Shown in pieces: positions 4,994-10,216 of a stretch of DNA of 10,216 nt. Made by a program: the position numbers and the translations under genes. Position 1 is the first letter of the stretch; each line of letters opens with the position of its first letter. The notes below the pieces were generated by a model. The model worked only from the letters and a program-made list of their open reading frames with translations. It had not been told where the DNA came from and did no database searches. This stretch comes from Lachnospiraceae bacterium (GTDB taxonomy: Bacteria > Bacillota > Clostridia > Lachnospirales > Lachnospiraceae), in the NCBI GenBank assembly GCA_902363675.1, contig CABJAV010000050.1, forward strand, positions 1 through 10,216. The letters run 5' to 3'.

Positions 4994-6280
4994 ATGGAAT
5001 ATGTGATACGCTTTGCCATCAGCCTGTTTGATCTGGCAGTGTTTATGTATTATTTTCATTCCAATAAGAAAATGAAACCAGTATCAAAGGTATGGATATG
5101 GGCTGGATTTACCATTGCTGCAATTATATGGACATTTGTCAGTAGCATAAAAAATCCGTATCTGAATCTTGCGACTCTTTTGATTGTGCTTATACTGTTA
5201 TCATTTTATTATGAATCAGGAATGTGGACGAGAATTATAAATATTGTGACATTCATGGGTATTGGAATGCTGTTTGAACCTGTAGCCTTGCTGTTACTCC
5301 ATGCTATGAATTTTCATATGGGAGAAAGTTATAAATATTATTTTGTAATGGTAATATGCAGCTTTGTTCGTGGAAATGTGATGTATATTCTGTCAAAATT
5401 GATTTCAAAGAAAGGGATGCAGATTGCTGATTTTCCGAAAGAAATTTTGGGTGTGCTTGTTATGGTATTTGCCTTTACGGTGTTGAACTGCTGCTTTGTT
5501 ATTCTTTTGTCATTGGAAGCTGGCAGTGAAAAAAGCCTGCTTATGTGTGCCAGTATTGTAATTTCCATTGTCCTGACAGATTATTTTATGCTGTATATGA
5601 TGGAACGTTTTAATTATCTTGTGCAAAAACAGTATGAGGATGCAATGTACAGGGAAGAAATGCACTATAAAGACATCTATTATGAAGAAGCAGAAAAACA
5701 GAATAAGGAAGTGCAGAAGTTAAAGCACGATATGAAACATAAATTGCATGAACTGTATCATCTGTTGGAAAATAGTGATGGGCATGAACTTTCAGAGAAA
5801 ATCGGTGCGATGTGCATAGAATTTGAGCAGATAGATGAAAAGCAGTATTCTGATAATCCAATCGTAGATTCTGTGCTCCGCATTAAATTTGGCAGGGCAA
5901 AGGCAAGGGGGATAAAAGTAGAAACATCTATTCGTATTCCAAAGAAGATGCAGCTTGATCATGGGGATATAGGTGTATTGTATGGAAATCTTGTGGATAA
6001 TGCGGTAGAAGCCTGTAGCAAGGTGCCGGAGGGACAGCGTTTTGTAAAGATTGAAAATAAGTACCAGTCGGGGATTTTGCTTCTTGTAATAACAAACAGC
6101 AAAACAGGAAAGAAAAATAAAAGCCTGAAAACAACCAAGAAAGATAATATCCGACATGGGCATGGTGTTCAGAGTGTCCGCAAAGTGGTAGAAAAATACA
6201 ATGGAACGGTAAGTTTTACAGATAAAGGGGATATATTTGAGGTTTCAGCAATGCTCTATGGAATTGAAGTGAAGGAATAA
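4994..6280 (+). CDS. AgrC-like GHKL sensor histidine kinase
   Basis: This encodes 428 aa. The first 205 residues contain about six hydrophobic membrane segments, as in AgrC-type peptide sensors. A charged coiled-coil linker follows (about 205-245). His245 in KLKHDMKHKL is the predicted phosphorylation site. The C-terminal ATP-binding domain is of the GHKL HATPase_c_5 type, with N-box GNLVDNAVEAC (331-341) and a G-box GHGVQSVRKVV (389-399). It lacks the D-box typical of other classes, as expected. It should sense a cyclic peptide outside the cell and phosphorylate the regulator encoded immediately upstream. The downstream agrD and agrB genes make it the likely receptor for their peptide. AAGGAGG (4976-4982) precedes the start by 11 bases. 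Confidence 0.94.
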   Translation: MEYVIRFAISLFDLAVFMYYFHSNKKMKPVSKVWIWAGFTIAAIIWTFVSSIKNPYLNLATLLIVLILLSFYYESGMWTRIINIVTFMGIGMLFEPVALLLLHAMNFHMGESYKYYFVMVICSFVRGNVMYILSKLISKKGMQIADFPKEILGVLVMVFAFTVLNCCFVILLSLEAGSEKSLLMCASIVISIVLTDYFMLYMMERFNYLVQKQYEDAMYREEMHYKDIYYEEAEKQNKEVQKLKHDMKHKLHELYHLLENSDGHELSEKIGAMCIEFEQIDEKQYSDNPIVDSVLRIKFGRAKARGIKVETSIRIPKKMQLDHGDIGVLYGNLVDNAVEACSKVPEGQRFVKIENKYQSGILLLVITNSKTGKKNKSLKTTKKDNIRHGHGVQSVRKVVEKYNGTVSFTDKGDIFEVSAMLYGIEVKE

Positions 6281-6289
6281 ATGCAAAGC

Positions 6290-6350
6290 GTTACACTTAA
6301 ATGTCAATCTGTTACACTTTGCCGCATTTTCCTGTAAAGTATGATATAGT
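6290..6350 (+). promoter_or_regulatory. agrD promoter with paired LytTR-type operator repeats
   Basis: GTTACACTT occurs twice, at 6290-6298 and 6311-6319, with starts exactly 21 bp apart (9-bp boxes, 12-bp gap). That is the spacing known for LytTR regulators such as AgrA, and the boxes resemble the GTT-x-CAC core of VirR boxes. A -10 candidate follows: TATGAT at 6340-6345 or TATAGT at 6345-6350. The matching -35 region (about 6317-6327) is poor and abuts the second repeat, as expected for an activated promoter. It separates agrBD from the upstream kinase gene and would give positive feedback. Confidence 0.8.
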
Positions 6351-6383
6351 GCATTCATCAAATGCAAAGGAGGACATACATAT

Positions 6384-6548
6384 ATGTCAAAATTAAGAAG
6401 ATTGATGAACCGACTCAGTCATGGAGCATTAAGCAGCGTGGCAGCACTTGCCCTTACGGTAACTGCAACAAATATGAACCGTTGCTGCTGGTTTATTTTC
6501 GGACAGGACAAGTTACCGGATAATGCGAAAAAACTTAGAAAATTTTAA
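6384..6548 (+). CDS. agrD: AgrD-like cyclic peptide pheromone precursor
   Basis: This encodes 54 aa and has the three-part AgrD plan. The N-terminal helix is amphipathic and basic then hydrophobic (MSKLRRLMNRL, ALSSVAALALTVTATN, residues 1-30), for membrane anchoring. The core is NRCCWFIF (32-39). The C-terminal tail (GQDKLPDNAKKLRKF, 40-54) is charged with a conserved-type Pro and Leu, and is the part AgrB removes. AgrD peptides cyclise through a Cys four residues before the cleavage site, so the likely ring is Cys35-Trp-Phe-Ile-Phe39, cut before Gly40. Cys34 to Ile38 is an alternative ring, by analogy with the C-x-W-F-x core of C. perfringens. AAAGGAGG (6367-6374) is the ribosome site, nine bases from the start. 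agrB follows after 14 bp. Confidence 0.92.
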   Translation: MSKLRRLMNRLSHGALSSVAALALTVTATNMNRCCWFIFGQDKLPDNAKKLRKF

Positions 6549-6562
6549 GGTGGTAACAGGGT

Positions 6563-7147
6563 ATGATTGCTAAATTTGCAAAGAAGATAAATGAAATATT
6601 GATACAAAAGGGGATTGTGCAAAAAGAGGATGCAGAACTGTACCAATATGGGATAGAAAATGGCATTGTTGTTGCAGGAAACCTTTTGGCTTCTGGAATA
6701 TTTGGCATTGTGACGGGGAGACCGGGACTTGTTCTGGTCTTCCTGTTATTTTATGCCTCGTTGAGAAGCTATAGTGGGGGCAGCCACTGTAAGAGTAGAA
6801 TCGGCTGTTTTTTGATATCAATGGCAATTTTATTTATTCCGGTTTATACATATGAGCCTGTAATGAAAAATGTTCCTAATGCCGTGATTTTATTGATCGG
6901 AGTTCTTGCCGTGGTAATTATTATTGTCCTTGCCCCAGTGGAAAGTATCAATAAACCGCTTGATGAGGAAGAAAGAAGGTATTATGCAAGGGTAACACAT
7001 TGCATAACGGCATTGCAGGTATGTGTTCTTATCATTTTGTTTTGTCTGGATCTGCAAGATTATTTTTATGCTGGGTATGTAAGTATAGTCCTGGTAGCAG
7101 TATTTATGGTTATGGGAAAGATTGCAGTGAAACGATATGTGCAATAG
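6563..7147 (+). CDS. agrB: AgrB-like accessory gene regulator protease
   Basis: This encodes 194 aa, the usual size for AgrB. It is an integral membrane cysteine endopeptidase that cleaves the AgrD C-terminal tail and forms the thiolactone. The catalytic motif is visible as LRSYSGGSHCKSRIGCFLIS: His75 and Cys82 are seven residues apart, as in S. aureus His77/Cys84. About five hydrophobic segments follow or flank it (for example 40-66, 82-95, 105-124, 146-162 and 170-186), with a charged cytosolic loop (NKPLDEEERRYYAR, 130-143). AAGGTGG (6547-6553) overlaps the agrD stop codon and precedes the ATG by nine bases, so translation is coupled to agrD. No terminator directly follows the gene; the nearest hairpin is at 7381. 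Confidence 0.95.
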   Translation: MIAKFAKKINEILIQKGIVQKEDAELYQYGIENGIVVAGNLLASGIFGIVTGRPGLVLVFLLFYASLRSYSGGSHCKSRIGCFLISMAILFIPVYTYEPVMKNVPNAVILLIGVLAVVIIIVLAPVESINKPLDEEERRYYARVTHCITALQVCVLIILFCLDLQDYFYAGYVSIVLVAVFMVMGKIAVKRYVQ

Positions 7148-7228
7148 AAAATCCTCTTAAAATGATATATTAAATTTGTGACTGCTTTTACATAAGATTG
7201 GCTAAGATGGGGAGAAATTTACGTTTTG

Positions 7229-7298
7229 TCGTATTTTGTGTTGAAAAAATCGTACTTCGTGCAAGATATATTGAAAAAAGTAGGAAAAATGATATGGT
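7229..7298 (+). promoter_or_regulatory. Promoter with paired boxes for the second LytTR system
   Basis: TCGTATTTTGTG (7229-7240) and TCGTACTTCGTG (7250-7261) start 21 bp apart and form an imperfect direct repeat. A -35 candidate TTGAAA starts another 21 bp on (7271-7276), with TATGGT (7293-7298) as -10 at a 16-bp spacing. The geometry is that of an activator bound just upstream of -35. The boxes differ from those at agrD but match those at 9559-9592, so they are assigned to the second regulator. The promoter could drive a small RNA or the 7519 operon. Confidence 0.5.
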
Positions 7299-7304
7299 TA
7301 TGGT

Positions 7305-7415
7305 GAAGTAGTAAAAAAGTTATCAATAGTATTTGTAATCGTCTGTATAATTGATTTTTTGACAGCAAAATCAACAATGAAAAATGTGCCGTCAAGATGA
7401 TGGCACATTTTCTAT
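7305..7415 (+). ncRNA. Candidate small RNA between agrB and the second two-component system
   Basis: No coding frame is present here. Downstream of the 7271-7298 promoter candidate are two adjacent hairpins: TTGATTTT/AAAATCAA (7351-7358/7367-7374, eight perfect pairs) and AAAATGTGCC/GGCACATTTT (7381-7390/7402-7411). The second is terminator-like. A transcript starting near 7305 and ending near 7415 would be about 110 nt. This recalls regulatory RNAs controlled by LytTR regulators (S. aureus RNAIII, C. perfringens VR-RNA), but no sequence similarity is claimed. The alternative is an attenuated leader of the operon at 7519. A TATAAT at 7346-7351 could be a separate promoter. Confidence 0.3.
7381..7412 (+). 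terminator. Hairpin, likely terminator
   Basis: Ten perfect base pairs (AAAATGTGCC with GGCACATTTT) surround an 11-base loop, ending in TTTTC and an AT-rich tail. It would end transcripts from agrB or from the candidate small RNA. The U-run is short and the A-rich left arm makes it roughly symmetric, so it may act on both strands. Confidence 0.65.
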
Positions 7416-7518
7416 ATATATGATATTTATTTAGATAATATGCGGAGTGCTTTATATTTATTTAATGGAAAGATAAAAATTACCGATATAGTAGGAAGAT
7501 AGGAAGAAGGTGAATAAT

Positions 7519-8253
7519 ATGCTGGAAATTGCTGTTTGTGATGACGATATAGCAGATCTTGAGTGTGCAGTGAATATGCTGCATAAGATTTTTACAAGTC
7601 AAAAGATTGCTTATCATATAGAGAAATTTATGTCTGCAAATCAAATGCTTGAAAATATCAGTCGTATTGATATCGGAATTTTAGATATTTCGATGGAAGA
7701 ACTGAATGGTATTAAACTGGGGAGAAAATTGAAAGAAAAATTTCCAGATGTGAAATTAGTGTATATTACGAGTTATGAAGAATATTGTATGCAGGTCATT
7801 AACGAAGTTCATGCATTTTCATTTCTATGTAAACCACTGGAATATGATAAATTGGAATTGCAGATATTGGAACTTCTGAATCAACTGCCGGACGCCATAG
7901 TAGAAAAGAATTTTTATAAAGTGACTGATAGCAATGGAAAAGGGTATCTGTCGATCAAACTGAAACTGAGGGATATTTTATATTTTGAATACATAAAAAG
8001 ATCCAGAAAAGTACTGATAGCATTGTCTGATATTACATATGAGTATGATTGTATCTTTGAAAAACTGGTTGAAGAACTGCAACCATATGATTTTGTTGTG
8101 AATTGTAGAGGAAATCTGGTTAATTTAAGGCATATTGAAAAAATAAAGGGCTTTATTATTTATATGGATAATGGAAAAGAACTTCAGATTGCACAAAGGA
8201 GAAGCAACGATTTTAGAGAAGAAGTAAATAAATTTTTGCAGAGAAATTCATAG
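7519..8253 (+). CDS. Second LytTR response regulator
   Basis: This encodes 244 aa. The receiver domain (residues 1-118) has acidic CDDD at 7-10, phospho-acceptor Asp56 in ILDISMEELNG and Lys105 in CKP. A LytTR DNA-binding domain follows at about 130-240 (KLKLRDILYFEYIKRSRKVLI, then NCRGNLVNLRHIEKIKG and AQRRSNDFREEV). I start it at ATG 7519 because GAAGGTGA (7506-7513) sits five bases upstream; a GTG at 7510 lies within that site. The kinase gene follows eight bases after its stop. It differs clearly from the first regulator, so this is an ancient pair rather than a recent copy. Box pairs at 7229-7261 and 9559-9592 flank its operon and are its probable targets (inference). Confidence 0.95.
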   Translation: MLEIAVCDDDIADLECAVNMLHKIFTSQKIAYHIEKFMSANQMLENISRIDIGILDISMEELNGIKLGRKLKEKFPDVKLVYITSYEEYCMQVINEVHAFSFLCKPLEYDKLELQILELLNQLPDAIVEKNFYKVTDSNGKGYLSIKLKLRDILYFEYIKRSRKVLIALSDITYEYDCIFEKLVEELQPYDFVVNCRGNLVNLRHIEKIKGFIIYMDNGKELQIAQRRSNDFREEVNKFLQRNS

Positions 8254-8261
8254 GAGGAAAA

Positions 8262-9554
8262 ATGAATACGATTTTACTGGTATTATGTAATGCACTTTCA
8301 TGTTTTATAATAAGTACGATATTATTTCAGTTTATGAATGGAAAGTATAAAAAGAGTAGTCGAAATAGATATGTATATATTGTGATTGAGACTACCACAG
8401 TAATATTTACATTCTGTATAAATATGCTCAATCATTCCATATTAAATCTAGTAGTCTGGGGCGTTTTGACGGGGATTATAGTATATGTTCTGTATTATGA
8501 GGATATAGATAAACCCTTAAGACGTATTATTGAATGTGAAGCATTAGTATTTTGTATGTCTGTCTGTGAATCATTGGGAGTGATTCTTTTACAATGCATT
8601 TTGCAAGCCGCAGATATAAAAAATGTGAATGAAACGATGCTTTATTGCCTTGAGGTAACATTTTCAAAGGTGATACTTATTTTTTTGTATTACACATTCA
8701 TAAACAGGTTTGTGAAAAAAAGTGATGTCCCTTATTCAAAGACACGGTACATCATGTATGGAATTATACTTCTATACAGTCTGATTAACATGAGTGTAAT
8801 TGTAGAGAATTTTAAAAATGGAGAAGAAAATTATTTGTGTGCAGTCAACATGGGATGTATTGTTCTGGCAGATTTATACCTTTTATATTTTGTAAAAATG
8901 GCAGATGAAAAGAACTATTACGAAAAGCAGTTGATCGCATTAGAGCAGCAGGCAAAGGTACAATACGAATACTATTTGACCCAGGCAAAAAAGTATGATC
9001 AAACCATTCAGATATTACATGATGTAAATAAGCATATTAAAGCAATCGAAGGGTTATATGGTGCAGAGCAGGAAAAAACGGCAGGAGAATATGCAACAAA
9101 GATCAGAGAGTTGTTGAAGCCGCTTATTCCGGTTCAATACACAGAAAATCCAATATTAAACATTCTTCTTACCGATAAAGAATCCGTTATGAGGGAAAAA
9201 GGTATTTCAGTAACCATAAAGGTGGATAATGTGAATCTGAATTTCCTTGCACCAATCGACATTACAACTATTTTTGGAAATTTATTAGATAATGCGATTG
9301 AGGCAGCAGAGAAGCTGGAAGGAGAGAAATATATTTCGATTAAGATTGGCTCATACCATAAAATGATAGCTGCCAGCATCGAAAATAACTGCGGGGAGGT
9401 AAAGTGGAAAAATGGTTTTCCGGTATCAGCGAAAGGAAAAGGCGGTGGAATAGGACTGCTGAATGTTCAGAGCAGTGTAAAAAAATATGATGGAAATTTA
9501 ATATTGAAAAGTGATGGAAATAAATTTATTGCTGAGTTATTCCTCAATTCATAA
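8262..9554 (+). CDS. Second GHKL sensor histidine kinase, AgrC-like
   Basis: This encodes 430 aa, nearly the same length and plan as the first kinase but divergent in sequence. About six membrane segments occupy residues 1-212. A coiled-coil linker spans about 213-250. The phospho-acceptor is His253 in ILHDVNKHIKAIEGLYG. The HATPase_c_5 type ATP-binding domain has N-box GNLLDNAIEAAE (339-350) and a Gly-rich G-box GKGGGIGLLNVQSSVKKY (392-409). AGGAGG (8252-8257) overlaps the regulator's stop codon, so translation is coupled. No pheromone or protease gene accompanies it; the ligand is either encoded elsewhere, is the AgrD peptide made 1.7 kb upstream, or is not a peptide. The terminal 30 bases lead directly into the 9559 boxes. 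Confidence 0.94.
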   Translation: MNTILLVLCNALSCFIISTILFQFMNGKYKKSSRNRYVYIVIETTTVIFTFCINMLNHSILNLVVWGVLTGIIVYVLYYEDIDKPLRRIIECEALVFCMSVCESLGVILLQCILQAADIKNVNETMLYCLEVTFSKVILIFLYYTFINRFVKKSDVPYSKTRYIMYGIILLYSLINMSVIVENFKNGEENYLCAVNMGCIVLADLYLLYFVKMADEKNYYEKQLIALEQQAKVQYEYYLTQAKKYDQTIQILHDVNKHIKAIEGLYGAEQEKTAGEYATKIRELLKPLIPVQYTENPILNILLTDKESVMREKGISVTIKVDNVNLNFLAPIDITTIFGNLLDNAIEAAEKLEGEKYISIKIGSYHKMIAASIENNCGEVKWKNGFPVSAKGKGGGIGLLNVQSSVKKYDGNLILKSDGNKFIAELFLNS

Positions 9555-9558
9555 AAAG

Positions 9559-9630
9559 TCTTACTTCGTGCAAAAAAATCGTACTTGGTGCAGAAAAGGT
9601 AAAATATCAGAAGGAGTGTGTCGATATAAA
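9559..9630 (+). promoter_or_regulatory. Promoter with paired boxes upstream of the 9683 gene
   Basis: TCTTACTTCGTGCA (9559-9572) and TCGTACTTGGTGCA (9579-9592) are direct repeats with starts 20 bp apart and 12 of 14 bases identical. They match the boxes at 7229-7261. A -10 candidate TATAAA lies at 9625-9630, placing it 46 bp from the second box, against 43 bp in the upstream promoter; TAAAAT at 9600-9605 is an alternative. There is no good -35, fitting an activator-dependent promoter for the gene at 9683. Confidence 0.6.
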
Positions 9631-9682
9631 AAAATAAAATGGATGATACATATAAAAAATTTAATGATGGGAGGTTTCGCTT

Positions 9683-10216
9683 ATGTCAAGAATTACGGAC
9701 TACGGTTTTTTATTTCAAACGACATTTGGAACATCAAAAACAAATTTAGTCAACAATATTCAGTTGTCCCAAATGAACAGCAGCTCTGTACAGAAACAAT
9801 TAAAAGCAGCAGGGATTGACACAAACAGTAAAAAGTATAAAGCAGCATTGAGTGAGATGATGAAGAATGGAAACGGTGCAATGTTTACGAATGTTCAGGC
9901 AATTAAGAACCTGATGAGCCAGTATGACAAAAATGGAGACTGGATTGATCCGAATACCGGATTAACAGGACTTGCGGTAACGGATGAGAACAGAAACAGT
10001 TATAAACATATCATTTCTATTCCAGAGAGTAGCCGGGAAGAAATGTTTGAACTGGCAAAGAAAGAATTCTTAAATGAAAATGGTACTCTAAATGGTGATA
10101 CTACCAAAAGGGAGAGTGTATATAACAATTTATACAGAAAAATGGATAAGGATGACCGCTTATCAGCAGGCTGGACAATGGAACAATATGAACATCAATA
10201 CAGACAGGCATTTGCA
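9683..10216 (+). CDS. Unknown protein, 5' part only (runs off window)
   Basis: The frame is open from ATG 9683 to the window end, giving at least 178 residues with no stop. GGGAGGT (9669-9675) is a strong ribosome site seven bases upstream. There is no Sec signal peptide or membrane segment. The N-terminus is short and polar-aromatic (MSRITDYGFLFQTTFG), followed by a Ser/Asn/Gln-rich region, a helical section (VQKQLKAAGIDTNSKKYKAAL, about 36-56), an EF-hand-like acidic turn (YDKNGDWIDPNTG, 81-93) and more charged helices. Calcium binding is only a guess from that one loop. Its N-terminal style resembles that of the products at 808 and 2109. Placement behind the paired boxes makes it a probable target of the second two-component system. 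No family was recognised. Confidence 0.8.
   Translation, partial: MSRITDYGFLFQTTFGTSKTNLVNNIQLSQMNSSSVQKQLKAAGIDTNSKKYKAALSEMMKNGNGAMFTNVQAIKNLMSQYDKNGDWIDPNTGLTGLAVTDENRNSYKHIISIPESSREEMFELAKKEFLNENGTLNGDTTKRESVYNNLYRKMDKDDRLSAGWTMEQYEHQYRQAFA

Noticed and set aside
5792..6163. 123-codon minus-strand frame inside the first kinase gene
   Set aside because: It lies opposite the conserved ATP-binding domain and has no ribosome site; it is a shadow of the coding strand.
6384..6548. Lanthipeptide or other modified bacteriocin precursor
   Set aside because: No modification enzyme or exporter is adjacent, while an AgrB protease is; the three-part AgrD layout explains the peptide fully.
7510..7512. 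GTG as the start of the second response regulator
   Set aside because: It overlaps the GAAGGTGA ribosome site; ATG at 7519 gives the typical MLEIAVCDD start.
9511..9819. 102-codon plus-strand frame overlapping the end of the second kinase
   Set aside because: It overlaps both the kinase gene and the well-supported frame starting at 9683, which has a better ribosome site and protein-like composition.

Overview
The window is AT-rich and reads as a low-GC Gram-positive chromosome, most likely a gut Clostridia of the Lachnospiraceae type. The grounds are strong AGGAGG-type ribosome sites, frequent GTG/TTG starts, LytTR regulators paired with GHKL kinases, and an AgrD/AgrB pair. Genus cannot be fixed from sequence alone.

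Layout. (1) 15-160: a compact fold of short helices, including a possible pseudoknot, that looks like a structured RNA or 5' leader. (2) 207-2609: four co-directional genes ending at a 21-bp terminator. Two encode Sec-secreted proteins and two encode proteins without a signal peptide; none has a recognised function. (3) 2784-3143: a YjbR/MmcQ-like protein. (4) 3144-3906: a long region without conventional genes. On the minus strand it holds two tandem, clearly related 27-codon reading frames, each behind a Shine-Dalgarno sequence. It also holds two hairpins and a possible gene remnant. (5) 3907-7147: an agr-type quorum-sensing locus with an XRE regulator, an AgrA-like LytTR response regulator, an AgrC-like GHKL kinase, a 54-aa AgrD-like pheromone precursor and the AgrB processing protease. 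A promoter with two identical 9-bp direct repeats 21 bp apart lies between the kinase gene and agrD. (6) 7148-7518: a non-coding stretch with a second, different pair of 21-bp-spaced boxes, a promoter-like sequence, and two hairpins that could end a small RNA. (7) 7519-9554: a second LytTR regulator and GHKL kinase pair with no pheromone genes of its own. (8) 9559-10216: another pair of the same boxes, followed by the 5' part of a gene that runs off the window.

How the parts may work together (inference). AgrB cuts and cyclises the AgrD peptide, the peptide is sensed by the first kinase, and the first regulator activates agrBD through the repeats at 6290-6319, giving positive feedback. The second two-component system sits between two copies of a different operator-like motif (near TCGTACTTCGTGCA). 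It probably controls its upstream region and the downstream gene at 9683, using a signal that is not encoded here or by cross-talk with the AgrD peptide. The proteins at 207-2609 and at 9683 are candidate outputs. The least expected items are the paired minus-strand peptides at 3163-3407 and the duplicated operator motif around the second system.
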